From: G963676655 sp963676655
GTDB taxonomy: Bacteria > Verrucomicrobiota > Lentisphaeria > Victivallales > Victivallaceae
Direction: 5' to 3'
NCBI GenBank assembly: GCA_963676655.2
Contig: CAXXKX010000003.1
Coordinates: 4,278,001 to 4,342,000, forward strand
Length of the DNA stretch: 64,000 nt
Position numbers and translations under genes: made by a program. Positions 35,621-45,294 of the stretch are shown in pieces. The notes beneath the pieces were generated by a model. That model saw only the letters and a program-made list of their open reading frames with translations, did not search any database and had not been told where the DNA came from. The number at the start of each line of letters is the position of its first letter. Position 1 is the stretch's first letter.

Positions 35621-37606
35621 ATGCGGTTAGAACACAAAGATTGTTTTGTTGTATTTGAAGACAACAAACTGACGCTCGAAAATGCGAATCTGAAAAGAAT
35701 TGTTGATTTCAGCACAGGACTCCCCGTAACTACCAGTTTGGTAAATAAACAAAACGGTTTTGAGTATATTGCCGGTAATACGATTGATAAGGATATTGCA
35801 CTGGACGGTTTAACCCATTGGGAAAATATCGAATTTCAGATAGAAAGTTCCAACTCTGAGATTATTGAAGGCGGTATCTTCGACAGTGAGCATTTGAAGA
35901 CAGAAATTGTTTTGTACGAACCGCGGCAGCGTTTGCGGATTCGCCGCTTCTACATGTTGTATCCCGGTTTGCCGGTGATTTCTTCTCAATACGCGGTTTC
36001 GAGCGGCGTGACGCCCGGGGTTTACTGGAATGCTCGAGTCAAGGAACAGCATGCCAGGCGAGAATATCCCCCTCATGAGAATCGCGTTGACGGTTTGACT
36101 TTAGTTGATACGGTTTCTCCTTATCGGGCTGTGGAATTCAAGGCTATTACTGATTTTTACAATGACCAGGTCATTGAACATGAAATTAGCGGGTCTGATG
36201 CTTTCGGTAATATTCTGCTTTGCGGAGACGAATTACGCCAAAACGGTTTGTTTATATTGCAGGAGGCTCCTACCAGCGGCGAACGCCGGGACCAGGACCC
36301 GTATGATTTCAGGTTTGCCGGGAAATTTATCGCGTCCTGCGGCTGCGGCTTTTGTCCGTGGGATTATCAGGAAAACCACGAGATGACCGGGTTTCGCCAT
36401 ACAATTGGATTTTTTCAGGGCGACTTTGAACAACCGCTAAAAAAATATCAGCAAGTACGCTTTCCTGACTGTGATTATCAGGTCATGGCCAACCCGTGGG
36501 CGGTCGAGGATTTTCCATCGCGGGTTTCCGAGAAGTTTCTGCTTGATGAAATCCACGCTGCCGCCAGACTTGGCGCGACCGAATATCAAATTGACGACGG
36601 TTGGCAGAAAACAAGAGTCCTGACCGTTATGAATGCTTTCAACGAATATCCGGAATTGTCGGATTGGGACGTTCATCCCGAGCTTTTGCCGAACGGATTA
36701 CAGCCTTTGGTTGACGCGGCCAAAGCTGCCGGAATTGAACTTGCGTTGTGGGTCGCTCCGACTTTTACCCGGGAATATCGCGACTGGCGGGAGTTCTCGG
36801 ATATGCTTTATGGTTTTTATGAGCAATTCAATATCAAAATATTCAAGATCGACAGCGTACGCCTGCGGTCGCGTGAGGCATACGAGAATTTCCATAATAT
36901 GATTCATTCCCTGCGTGAGCGGTCCGGAGGTGATATTGTTTTTAATTTTGACACCACCAATGGGCAGCGTACGGGTTATTTTACTTTTCTTGAGTATGGA
37001 AATGTGTTCCTTGAAAACCGGTACGTGAACCGGCAATGGGGGCTTGGCTATCACCCTGAAAGCACTCTGCACAACATTTGGCAGTTAAGCCGCTACTCGA
37101 GGCTTCAGAAATTTCAGGTGGAAGTTCCGGATCCCGGTCGAATCAACCGTGATTTCTATGTAAACAGTGAAATTCATCGCAGCGCCCCTGACGTTTACCC
37201 GCCGGAGTATTGGGCCGCGGTTGCGATGTTCGCCAATCCGTTGTTGTGGCTTGGTGCCTCAGAGTTGTCGCCTGAAACAATGTTTGTTTATCGCCGGATA
37301 ATTGATCTTCATCTGGCGCATCGTGATGAAATATTCAAAGGAATTATTTGTCCAATTGGTGACCAGCCGGACGGAAAATCGATTACCGGGTTCCAGTCCC
37401 GTAACGGAGACTCTGGCTATGTGATCGTCTATCGTGAACTCGATGCTCCGGCCGAGGCAGAGTTGAAATTATGCGGACTTGATGATTTTGTCCTTGAAAG
37501 CGTGTCTGATACTTCCTCCGCGATAACCGGGCAGGGGGGCGTGTTTAAGGTGAACTTACCTGAACCTGCTTCATTCAGAATGTATAAATATTGCTTGCGG
37601 AAATAA
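35621..37606 (+). CDS. GH36-like alpha-galactosidase
   Basis: 661 residues from the ATG at 35621, favoured because GGAAGA lies just upstream; an ATG at 35609 in the same frame has no ribosome site. After an N-terminal beta-sandwich the barrel shows ATEYQIDDGWQ and NIKIFKIDSVRLRS, where the Asp of FKID is at the clan GH-D nucleophile position, and IVFNFDTTNGQRTGYF further on. This fits melibiase-like enzymes that release terminal alpha-galactose. No signal peptide, so it acts on imported oligosaccharides. It is probably controlled by the divergent AraC regulator. Confidence 0.78.
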   Translation: MRLEHKDCFVVFEDNKLTLENANLKRIVDFSTGLPVTTSLVNKQNGFEYIAGNTIDKDIALDGLTHWENIEFQIESSNSEIIEGGIFDSEHLKTEIVLYEPRQRLRIRRFYMLYPGLPVISSQYAVSSGVTPGVYWNARVKEQHARREYPPHENRVDGLTLVDTVSPYRAVEFKAITDFYNDQVIEHEISGSDAFGNILLCGDELRQNGLFILQEAPTSGERRDQDPYDFRFAGKFIASCGCGFCPWDYQENHEMTGFRHTIGFFQGDFEQPLKKYQQVRFPDCDYQVMANPWAVEDFPSRVSEKFLLDEIHAAARLGATEYQIDDGWQKTRVLTVMNAFNEYPELSDWDVHPELLPNGLQPLVDAAKAAGIELALWVAPTFTREYRDWREFSDMLYGFYEQFNIKIFKIDSVRLRSREAYENFHNMIHSLRERSGGDIVFNFDTTNGQRTGYFTFLEYGNVFLENRYVNRQWGLGYHPESTLHNIWQLSRYSRLQKFQVEVPDPGRINRDFYVNSEIHRSAPDVYPPEYWAAVAMFANPLLWLGASELSPETMFVYRRIIDLHLAHRDEIFKGIICPIGDQPDGKSITGFQSRNGDSGYVIVYRELDAPAEAELKLCGLDDFVLESVSDTSSAITGQGGVFKVNLPEPASFRMYKYCLRK

Positions 37607-37608
37607 AG

Positions 37609-39189
37609 TCAGGATAACCTAGCCCTGCTTTTTTTCGTTCCGCCCGGCCACTTGATGATCAGCTCGATGTCATGATTAGACGTGGCTTGAATAACCGGTT
37701 CGTCGGTTGGTTTCTTCCGGGCGAAGCAATGCAGATCAATCAACGCGTCAGGTCCGAACGGGTATTGTTTGATCCCATGTTCTTCCAGTAGATTAACGTC
37801 CCAAAGCAGAGATTTTTTTCCAGCGTCCGGGCGTAATCCGAAAACATATTCGAACAATACCGCGATCGGCGGCAGGCCGGTCCAGCCGACAAAATCAGTC
37901 CGGCATTTGCCTTCAGCGGACTCCGGCGCATAATTTTCGAAAAGAGTTTCCTGATTCATGTATGCTTTGACGACGTTTTCAAGGTGATTTAAACCTATTT
38001 CATGGGCCAGCTTGTCTTTTCCCGACACAGTAAGGCCGCGTAAAACCATATAATTTGTCGGAGCCCAGACCGCGCCGAGCCAGTAGCCGCCGTCAGGTGA
38101 ATAATCGGGATGGTCCGCCGCCAGTGACGGCACCCGGTGTGAGCGCTTGAATTCGCGCGGGTTTTCAAGGTGGGCTATTAAGGCTTCGAGCCGGTCAGCC
38201 GGGGGGATTTCCGCCATGATGGCCCAGAACGAGCCTATCGACTTCAAGTCTGAGAGCGTACCATTCTTGAAACGGTCAGTGTAAAATTTTATTTTTTCAT
38301 TCCACATGTTTTGATTGACGAAGTCGGTCAGATTGGTAATTTCCTCTTTAAGGTGTGTGATGTCTTTTTCACGTCCAAGTTCCTTGGCCATTCTGATCAG
38401 CATGCGGTTTGCCAGTATTTGCTGGCAGGTGGTATCAATCCACGACATATGACCATGATCGAATTCACAGGAGTAATCTACCGGCACACGGGGCTGGTTG
38501 TCCATGCCGCATCCCCAGCCGCAGGAGAAATAGGTTCCGTCCGGCCAGGAGCGGTATTTACGAAACCAGTTTGTGTATGCCAGCAGGACCGGGAAAACTT
38601 TTTCCAACCGCTCACGGTCTCCGGTATTGAGATAATATTCCCACTCGCACCACGGCATGATATTGGGCCCGGTACTGGCGGGATCGAGTCTTTCAAACAC
38701 CTCCAGTCCGTCCGATTCCCTTAACTGGCGGCAAATATATCCGTCCTTGTGCTGCCGTGCGTAAAAGTTATCAAGTGTTTTTTGGAAATTGAAAACCCTG
38801 CTGCCGTATCGTCCGAACATCAGGATAAACGCGGAATCCCACATAAAGAGGCAGCCGTTGAACGCGGTATCGATGAAGTTTGTAATGAAACGGCTTCCAA
38901 TTGCCGGACGGCGAAGGTTGGTAAACGCCAGTTCCCAGGCTTTCCAGTAGCATTGAATAACGTCGTCGCGGCCTTGCCAGAATGGACATGGCAACAGTTT
39001 TTGTGCTGTTGAATATTCGGGTAGCGCTGTATTTTCCGTTTCAAGACTTAAAAAGCTGTTTTCTTTTACAAGAATATCTTCAACATGAGTATCCCGAACA
39101 CCTAATTCAGCTTCCATTTTGTCTTTTGTCCTTAAAAAATGGTGATATTTCTCCGTTTTATCAATCAATATAAACCGGCATTTCGTCAT
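37609..39189 (-). CDS. (alpha/alpha)6-barrel glycosidase, trehalase/GH63-like
   Basis: 526 residues from the ATG at 39189, with GGTGAT upstream; TTG (39201) and GTG (39198) starts in frame are possible. The pattern GCLFMWDSAFILMFGRYG, DGYICRQL, GGYWLGAVWAPTNYMVLRGL and TLFENYAPES is that of inverting (alpha/alpha)6 hydrolases of the GH37/GH63/mannosylglycerate hydrolase group; the Asp of MWDSAF would be the acid and the Glu of TLFENY the base. Substrate is unknown. It is convergent with the GH36-like gene (2-bp gap) and 135 bp downstream of the activase gene, possibly at the end of the glycyl radical operon. Confidence 0.72.
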   Translation of the reverse strand: MTKCRFILIDKTEKYHHFLRTKDKMEAELGVRDTHVEDILVKENSFLSLETENTALPEYSTAQKLLPCPFWQGRDDVIQCYWKAWELAFTNLRRPAIGSRFITNFIDTAFNGCLFMWDSAFILMFGRYGSRVFNFQKTLDNFYARQHKDGYICRQLRESDGLEVFERLDPASTGPNIMPWCEWEYYLNTGDRERLEKVFPVLLAYTNWFRKYRSWPDGTYFSCGWGCGMDNQPRVPVDYSCEFDHGHMSWIDTTCQQILANRMLIRMAKELGREKDITHLKEEITNLTDFVNQNMWNEKIKFYTDRFKNGTLSDLKSIGSFWAIMAEIPPADRLEALIAHLENPREFKRSHRVPSLAADHPDYSPDGGYWLGAVWAPTNYMVLRGLTVSGKDKLAHEIGLNHLENVVKAYMNQETLFENYAPESAEGKCRTDFVGWTGLPPIAVLFEYVFGLRPDAGKKSLLWDVNLLEEHGIKQYPFGPDALIDLHCFARKKPTDEPVIQATSNHDIELIIKWPGGTKKSRARLS

Positions 39190-39324
39190 GTCAATCACCA
39201 AATAAATTGTCGAAGCGATTTATATGAAAATAGTCGTACAGTTTGATTGTAATTAAGTTGTAAGTTATATGTGATAAGGCTTTTAATGGAGTTCTGGCGA
39301 GGTGTGTTGTCGGGGGGCGAAGCT

Positions 39325-40212
39325 TTAACCGTTTAATATTTTTATTGCTTGCTGAAGAGCTTTTTCATCTTGTTCAGGGACATCCGGCATCGTGTCTCGC
39401 ATGCCTAGCGCGGGATATTTGCTCCGGGCCATCGAGTGGAATGGTAACACCTTGATTCGTTCTAGTTTTAGAGAACCAAGAAAAATTCCGCTTTCACGCA
39501 GATTTTTTTCCGAATTGTTACAACCAGGAATCAACGGAAGCCTGACTTCAATTTTCGCTCCGCAGTTTGAAAGACGCTGCAGATTGTTGATGATTAACTT
39601 GTTTCCTTGTCCAGTCACTTTCTGATGTTCAGCATTATCAGCGTGTTTGAAATCAACCAGAAAAATATCGGTAAACGGCAGCACTTTTTCTATCGCTTCC
39701 CAACGCACGCAGGCGCAGGTGTCGACCGCGGTATGAACGCCCTCCGCTTTCAGTCTTTTCAGTAATTCACTGCAGAATTCCGCTTGCAGCAGCGGTTCGC
39801 CGCCGGACAACGTTACTCCGCCTTCTGTCCCGAAAAAATCACGGTCTTCGATAGCGATATGTAACGCATCTTCCACGCTTATGCGTCTCCCGTAGAATCG
39901 CAGGGCATTGCCCAGGCATACGGTTTCACATGCACCGCAATTCAGGCATCGTTCACGGTCAAAATGATGTATTCCGTTTACCATTTTATGCGCATTTTCC
40001 GGACAAGCCTCCACGCATTCTCCGCAGTTGATGCACTTATGAGCAAAATATGCCAGCTGCGGCTGCGGCGAAATGCTTTCCGGGTTGTGACACCAGCGGC
40101 AACGCAACGGACAGCCTTTCAGGAACAACGTGGTACGTACGCCGGGACCATCGTGAACGGCAAAGCGTTTGACTTCAAAAATGTTTCCCTTGGTTTGCTC
40201 TATTTTTTTCAT
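39325..40212 (-). CDS. Glycyl radical enzyme activating enzyme (radical SAM)
   Basis: 295 residues. Near the N-terminus C34-x3-C38-x2-C41 (in GCPLRCRWCHNPES) binds the radical SAM 4Fe-4S cluster. An inserted ferredoxin-like domain follows with two further clusters (C60, C63, C66, C70 and C89, C92, C95, C99), the arrangement of activases for eliminase-type glycyl radical enzymes rather than the short PflA of pyruvate formate-lyase. SGGEPLLQ is also present. It abstracts hydrogen from the Gly of its partner, encoded 1.5 kb upstream on the same strand. The gene lies 8 bp downstream of the sulfatase gene. Confidence 0.93.
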   Translation of the reverse strand: MKKIEQTKGNIFEVKRFAVHDGPGVRTTLFLKGCPLRCRWCHNPESISPQPQLAYFAHKCINCGECVEACPENAHKMVNGIHHFDRERCLNCGACETVCLGNALRFYGRRISVEDALHIAIEDRDFFGTEGGVTLSGGEPLLQAEFCSELLKRLKAEGVHTAVDTCACVRWEAIEKVLPFTDIFLVDFKHADNAEHQKVTGQGNKLIINNLQRLSNCGAKIEVRLPLIPGCNNSEKNLRESGIFLGSLKLERIKVLPFHSMARSKYPALGMRDTMPDVPEQDEKALQQAIKILNG

Positions 40213-40220
40213 AATAAAAT

Positions 40221-41708
40221 TTAGTATTTTTTATTGTAATCATCAAGCGGCAGACCGGTACCGTAATCCAACGCGGGGGGAATGAAACCCGGATCGCCGG
40301 CAGTTTCCCGTTTGCAGCCGAAATGATAGGCGGCGGGGCGTGCGTCTTTACGCCAGGGGCGGCGTTCCCAATGATAGCCCCGGAACGGATCCCTGGATTC
40401 GTCCATCCACGCCAGGATCCGATCATGAAGTTCATCCCGTATTTCCGCATAATCTGGAGAATCGATGAGGTTATCGAGCTCTGCCGGATCGTTTTCCAAA
40501 TCGTAAAGCTCATCTATATCCAGCAGATTGATGCACAATTTATATCTTTTGGTGACACAGGCCCGGTAAGGCTGGAAACCGCCAAAGCCGTCGTGCGGAG
40601 TTGTAAAACGTCCAAATTCGATAAATGCCTCTCCTTTAAAATCAGCCGACGGATCTTTGAGAATCGGCATCATGCTTTCACCGGCCAGGAAAGGAGACGA
40701 TTCGTATCCCATGTAGTCAAGGACCGTAGGAACCATGTCAATGTGCGAAGCAGGTTCCGCATAGCGCGTTCCAGCCGGCACAAGTCCTTTGCATCGACAA
40801 ATCATTGGAATGCCGGTAATTTCTTCACATGATGAAGGGCCTTTATCATACATGCCGCCTCGATTGCCCAGCGAAAAGCCATGGTCCGCAGTGTAAATAA
40901 TCAGGGCATCCGGAAATCTGGCTTCAATGCCTTCCAAAAGTTTGCCGATTTCATGGTCAAGGTAAGCATTGCAGGCAAGAAAGTGTTTTTTCTGTTTGAT
41001 GAAACCATCCGGAATATTTTTTTGATAGTTTTCAGCCCAAACCCGATGAAGTTCCGGTCGTTTTGAATTTTGCTCAATATATGCATCATCATCGAGTTTG
41101 ACATCGACATCATCGAACATGCTGGCAAAGGGTTCCGGGGCCATCCAGGGATGATGGGGTTCTTCATATTCCACCACAAGCAGGAAATCATCGTCTGTGG
41201 TTTCATTCAGAAACTTCAATGCACGTTCACTGTTCTGGTAGGCAAAACACATCTCAGGCGTGACCTTGCCAATACCATTGGGGCTTCGCACTATTGGACG
41301 TTCATCCAATGGAAGACCTTCTATGTAATTCCGGTTGTCAAACCACCATTCGGGATCCCAGCCGGCCGGGGCGACTCCGTAACCGTAGCTGCCGCCGTCG
41401 AGATGCCATTTCCCAATATGCACACAATGAATACCATGCCTGGAAAGACGCTGCGCAACATTCGCGATATTCGTCCCCATGGCTTGTCCGTTGGACCAGG
41501 CGCCGTTTGTATGAGGATATGTGCCGGTATGCATTGAGGAACGAGCCGGGGTGCAGACCGGATCAGTGCAATAAGCCCGTTCAAAAAGCATTCCCTCTGA
41601 AGCCAGTCGGTCAAGATTGAAAGTTTTTACGTCATCTCCATAGTAACATCCAAGCATATCCCGGCGCTGGGTGTCGGCTGTGATAATAATTACCTGTTTT
41701 CCTGCCAT
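40221..41708 (-). CDS. Type I (S1) sulfatase in the glycyl radical operon
   Basis: 495 residues. C52-T-P-A-R56 is the sulfatase signature (formylglycine at Cys52). ITADTQRRDMLG supplies N-terminal metal ligands, IIYTADHGFSLGNRGGMYDKGP the central ones, and LYDLENDPAELDNL the C-terminal motif. No signal peptide. It lies between the glycyl radical enzyme gene (40-bp gap) and its activase gene (8-bp gap), so it is almost certainly cotranscribed with them. Its product, a desulfated sugar or organic alcohol, may feed the radical enzyme, but that is inference. Confidence 0.9.
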   Translation of the reverse strand: MAGKQVIIITADTQRRDMLGCYYGDDVKTFNLDRLASEGMLFERAYCTDPVCTPARSSMHTGTYPHTNGAWSNGQAMGTNIANVAQRLSRHGIHCVHIGKWHLDGGSYGYGVAPAGWDPEWWFDNRNYIEGLPLDERPIVRSPNGIGKVTPEMCFAYQNSERALKFLNETTDDDFLLVVEYEEPHHPWMAPEPFASMFDDVDVKLDDDAYIEQNSKRPELHRVWAENYQKNIPDGFIKQKKHFLACNAYLDHEIGKLLEGIEARFPDALIIYTADHGFSLGNRGGMYDKGPSSCEEITGIPMICRCKGLVPAGTRYAEPASHIDMVPTVLDYMGYESSPFLAGESMMPILKDPSADFKGEAFIEFGRFTTPHDGFGGFQPYRACVTKRYKLCINLLDIDELYDLENDPAELDNLIDSPDYAEIRDELHDRILAWMDESRDPFRGYHWERRPWRKDARPAAYHFGCKRETAGDPGFIPPALDYGTGLPLDDYNKKY

Positions 41709-41748
41709 TTTCTGCTCCTTTACATAAATATGATTGTGTTTGATTTAT

Positions 41749-43959
41749 TTATTCAGCGATGCTCAACGCGCGTTCGATGTACTTATCCTGTTCCTTTTTG
41801 TCAATGTCATTGAAACGAACGTTCCAGCCGCAGACACGCACCTGCAGGCCCTCATAGTTTTCAGGATGCTTCTGGGCGTCGAGCAGTACATTCGCATCGA
41901 AAATATTAAAGTGTATTGCGATACCGTGCTTATCCATATAAGTTTTCAACAGCGTCCGCATCGCGGCCAGGCCGTCTTCTCCCTGGACAGTAGCAGGATG
42001 CATCATTATGTCAAGGGGGAAATCACCTGGAAACATCGCCGAATCAATCCGGGTGACTGACTTAACCAACGCGGTCACACCATTTTTGTCCATGCCCATG
42101 GTCGGAGAGATATTTTTTGACATTTCCTCTCCGGCCAGACGACCATCCGGGGTGGCTCCGGTTTTTTGCCCCATAACGATAAATCTCCTCGCTGAATGCA
42201 AAGATGCTTCATAAAAACCGTTACGGCCATTCGGGCGCAGATTGATTTTATTGGCCAGGAACAACGCCAGTCCTTCAGCCAGAGAATCGACTGCGTCAAT
42301 GCCGTTGCCGAATTTGTTTTTACAGCGCAACGCCTTCAGACGCAGTTTCTCATGGCCTTCCCAGTTATTCTTTAAGATGTCGCGAAATTCCTCAAGGGAA
42401 AGTTCTTTCCGCTCAAATACAAATTCTTTTACGGCCATTAACGCATCGACGGTAGTGGCAAAACCGGCATTGAGAATACTGGAAAGATTGTAAACCGAGC
42501 CGTTCATAAACGCGTCTTTTGCCGTTTTCAGGCTGTTTTCAATCGTGGCGGAATATACCTGGGCCGGACTAATTATATTTAAATATTGTTCGAAATCGTT
42601 GATACAGGTGATAGTCGTTTCAATAGTATGGTTGAGCTGTTTTATATAGGCGGCATAAAAATCGTCAAAAGTTTTAATTGCCGACAATTCCCCGGTGGAA
42701 ACGCCGCAGGGAAGACCGGTTTGCGGATCTGTCCCGTTGTTGAAAATCAGTTCGACCGGCTTGAGCATGTTAAGGTACCCGGCTCCGGTACCGTTGCCCC
42801 GGCCGCTGGGAATAAATTCATAACAACCGGTAATCGCGCAGGTTCTGGTTTCCTCTTCGGTACAGCCTATTCCAAGCAGCGCTCGACGAATTGATGCTTC
42901 ACTGACAAACACGATGCTGCTGTGTCCGCGGCGGATCATATCCAGGGCTTTATCGAGGAATGCCTGAGGCGTATTGGAGGCAACTTTCAACTGTAGCTTC
43001 GGGGTTGTGATCTCCAGTTCGTCGAAAACATCCAGGATCAGGTACGATAGTTCGTTGATTTCACTTTCGCCGTTCGCTTTGGTCCCGCCGAAATAAAAAG
43101 GATGTCCCCAGTAGTTGTTGATCGAGGCCCATTGCATCAGGAAATAGGCAAAGAAATCGCGGATTTCCGCTTCGGTAGAGCGTTTTTCCGCCAGGTCGCG
43201 TATGAAATAGGGATAAACTGTGCGATCCAGATTACCAAGTGATCGCACCTGGAAACGGTCAATATGTTCCCCGAACATGAAAAACAGGTAAACCAGTTGC
43301 AACACTTCATAGGTATTGGTCGGAGCACCATGGATCAGTGTATTCAGGCAATCGGCAGTCTTCAGGACGCGTTTGTTGCCGTCGGCATGGGCCAGGGCGT
43401 ATTTACGGAAGCGTTCAAGCATTGCAATAATCGCGGTATAAGTAATTTCGATGCCGTCGAAATAGGCACGTGTCGTATCGGTTAATTCACCGCGCTTTTC
43501 CCGTTCATAACGATACTGTCTGGCCCGCTCCAGCAAGCCCGGAAATCCCAGTTCAAAAACGGCATTCCAGTCCGGCACTGAATGGTCAAAATCTTTCAGT
43601 ATTGAGGCAGCTCCGGTCTTATTCTGTGTGTTCATCAGCGGACCGACTTTCAGGTATTTTTCGTTGATCTGGTGATCCCACTTACTGATTAGTTGCGTCA
43701 AAGGCCGGTCATATCTGTCCCAGCAGCCGAAAGCGACGAAATAATCCTGCGGGTTTACGTCGATTTTGACGTTTTCACAAACATAGGCGAAGGCTCGTGC
43801 CTTGACTACTTCATGCGGCGTTCCTTCCAGTTCATCTGCCAGTGACATGATATTTTCATGTAATGTCGCATTGTCGAGGCCTGACGCCGGATCGCAGACC
43901 TGTTGTTTGAATTTCCGCTCGAGATAAGGACGGTCTTTAATAAATATTTCAGATAACAT
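41749..43959 (-). CDS. Glycyl radical enzyme, eliminase/dehydratase-like, unknown substrate
   Basis: 736 residues, slightly shorter than the usual 780-850 of dehydratase-type members. The C-terminal glycyl radical motif is RVCGWNVRF with Gly711; Cys and Trp flank it where Ala/Ser and Tyr are usual. The thiyl site is TGCYEF: Cys379 with Glu381 two residues on, as in the GCVE motif of glycerol/propanediol dehydratases and C-X lyases, whereas pyruvate formate-lyase has two adjacent Cys. GATPDGRLAGEEMSKNISPTMG is also typical. GGAGAAATAATC precedes the ATG and overlaps the end of the CMD gene. The operon with sulfatase, activase and CMD protein, and the divergent AraC gene, suggests inducible anaerobic breakdown of a sulfate-bearing substrate. 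Confidence 0.88.
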   Translation of the reverse strand: MLSEIFIKDRPYLERKFKQQVCDPASGLDNATLHENIMSLADELEGTPHEVVKARAFAYVCENVKIDVNPQDYFVAFGCWDRYDRPLTQLISKWDHQINEKYLKVGPLMNTQNKTGAASILKDFDHSVPDWNAVFELGFPGLLERARQYRYEREKRGELTDTTRAYFDGIEITYTAIIAMLERFRKYALAHADGNKRVLKTADCLNTLIHGAPTNTYEVLQLVYLFFMFGEHIDRFQVRSLGNLDRTVYPYFIRDLAEKRSTEAEIRDFFAYFLMQWASINNYWGHPFYFGGTKANGESEINELSYLILDVFDELEITTPKLQLKVASNTPQAFLDKALDMIRRGHSSIVFVSEASIRRALLGIGCTEEETRTCAITGCYEFIPSGRGNGTGAGYLNMLKPVELIFNNGTDPQTGLPCGVSTGELSAIKTFDDFYAAYIKQLNHTIETTITCINDFEQYLNIISPAQVYSATIENSLKTAKDAFMNGSVYNLSSILNAGFATTVDALMAVKEFVFERKELSLEEFRDILKNNWEGHEKLRLKALRCKNKFGNGIDAVDSLAEGLALFLANKINLRPNGRNGFYEASLHSARRFIVMGQKTGATPDGRLAGEEMSKNISPTMGMDKNGVTALVKSVTRIDSAMFPGDFPLDIMMHPATVQGEDGLAAMRTLLKTYMDKHGIAIHFNIFDANVLLDAQKHPENYEGLQVRVCGWNVRFNDIDKKEQDKYIERALSIAE

Positions 43960-43961
43960 GA

Positions 43962-44324
43962 TTATTTCTCCGTTGTTTTATGTTCCCGTTCATCAAATAC
44001 TTCTTTTGCGGTCAAAAGCGCATTAATTGCAGTAGGAAAACCTAAATATACAGTTAATTGCATCAATGCTTCGATAATTTCCTCTTTTGTCCAACCGACA
44101 TTCAAGGCCATATTAACATGGGATTTAAGTTCCAGTGATGCATGTCCCAGTGAAGCGATTGCCGTTAAAATTACCAGTTCGCGGGATTTTTTGTCAAGTC
44201 CGGGCCGGGAGTGAATATCCCCAAACGCAAATTCACGAATATATACGCTCATATCCGGTGCTATTTCATTCAGCAATGAGGAAATTGGACTGTTGTTCCC
44301 CATTTCCGTTAACCGGGCTACCAC
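43962..44324 (-). CDS. Carboxymuconolactone decarboxylase (AhpD-like) family protein
   Basis: 120 residues from a GTG at 44324. The CMD fold is recognised by SRELVILTAIASLGHASLEL, KSHVNMALNVGWTKEEIIEA and YLGFPTAINALLTAKEVFDE. There are no cysteines, so the CxxC peroxidase chemistry of AhpD is excluded; a lactone or decarboxylase-like role, or a structural one, is more likely. It is the first gene of the operon with the glycyl radical enzyme, whose start is 2 bp after its stop. The start codon lacks a clear ribosome site; an internal ATG seven codons on is possible. Confidence 0.82.
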   Translation of the reverse strand: MVARLTEMGNNSPISSLLNEIAPDMSVYIREFAFGDIHSRPGLDKKSRELVILTAIASLGHASLELKSHVNMALNVGWTKEEIIEALMQLTVYLGFPTAINALLTAKEVFDEREHKTTEK

Positions 44325-44472
44325 TTTTCATAGCGTTCCGATTTCATAAAGAAAAACTTTCATTTTAATTTTTTACATTTTCAATGGTTGCCAATTGTAC
44401 TGTCCACATATATAATATAAGGTGCATTTACATATATTTGAATACAAATTTATTGCAGAAAGATATACTTTT

Positions 44473-45294
44473 ATGGCAGTTGATAGAAAATCGGAGTTAT
44501 TGAAGTTGCACCGGCAACTGCATCTGCAGTTAATTCACGCGGCAATTGGAACCTATCCCTGCCATACGGAGAAAACCTTTCTTCCGGTTAACCGTTTGCT
44601 GCTTATTTTTGCCGATTCCGGACACGATGATAGTTATATTCGCGACCTGGCGACCGGAAAGCTGATGCCGATGCGGAGCGGCTGCGGTTATTTTATTCCG
44701 TGTCGTCATGAAGTAGATCAGCATCAGACCGAAGCCTTGCAATTTGTCTCTTTCCAGTTTAATCTGGACCTGTTTTACGGTTTTGATATTTTGTCGAAGT
44801 TTCCTGAATGCCGGGTTATTTCCAGTCGTGAATTAATTACAGAAGCGCAGAAGCTGGTAAATAATCAAAATACAACAGCGGCATTGTGCGGGATTAACAC
44901 CCTGATCTATAATCTTTGTTACGGCTGGCTTGAAGAAAAAAACGACATCCTGGAACTTGAGATGAAACATTGTTCCGAATATGAAACATTGCTTGATTAT
45001 ATCGAAAAACAAGGCGATGCCAGGATAACCGTTGGACAATTGGCGGATATGCGGAACATGCGGCAGGACGTATTTTCGCGCAAATTTGCTCGAGACCTGG
45101 GGATTTCCCCCAAAGATTTTATCAGTCGGTCCCTGGTTCGCAAAGCCTCCATGTTGCTAAGCAGTTCATCAAGCACTATAAAAGAAGTTGCCGATCAACT
45201 ATTTTTCAGCTCAGAATATTACTTTTCGCGTTTCTTCAAACAGCATACCGGTATGTCTCCAAGTCAGTTTCGTCGACAGGTTGGAAATAAGTGA
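44473..45294 (+). CDS. AraC-family regulator divergent from the glycyl radical operon
   Basis: 273 residues from the ATG at 44473, with AGAAAGAT upstream; an in-frame GTG at 44422 is an alternative. The N-terminal part is a cupin-like sensor (HTEKTFLPVNRLLLIFADSG, MRSGCGYFIPCRHEVDQH). The C-terminal part has two helix-turn-helix units (TVGQLADMRNMRQDVFSRKF, TIKEVADQLFFSSEYYFSRF, TGMSPSQFRRQ). The 148-bp divergent gap to the CMD gene contains CAATGGTTGCCAATTG, a possible binding site. It is the natural candidate to switch on the glycyl radical enzyme operon. Confidence 0.88.
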   Translation: MAVDRKSELLKLHRQLHLQLIHAAIGTYPCHTEKTFLPVNRLLLIFADSGHDDSYIRDLATGKLMPMRSGCGYFIPCRHEVDQHQTEALQFVSFQFNLDLFYGFDILSKFPECRVISSRELITEAQKLVNNQNTTAALCGINTLIYNLCYGWLEEKNDILELEMKHCSEYETLLDYIEKQGDARITVGQLADMRNMRQDVFSRKFARDLGISPKDFISRSLVRKASMLLSSSSSTIKEVADQLFFSSEYYFSRFFKQHTGMSPSQFRRQVGNK

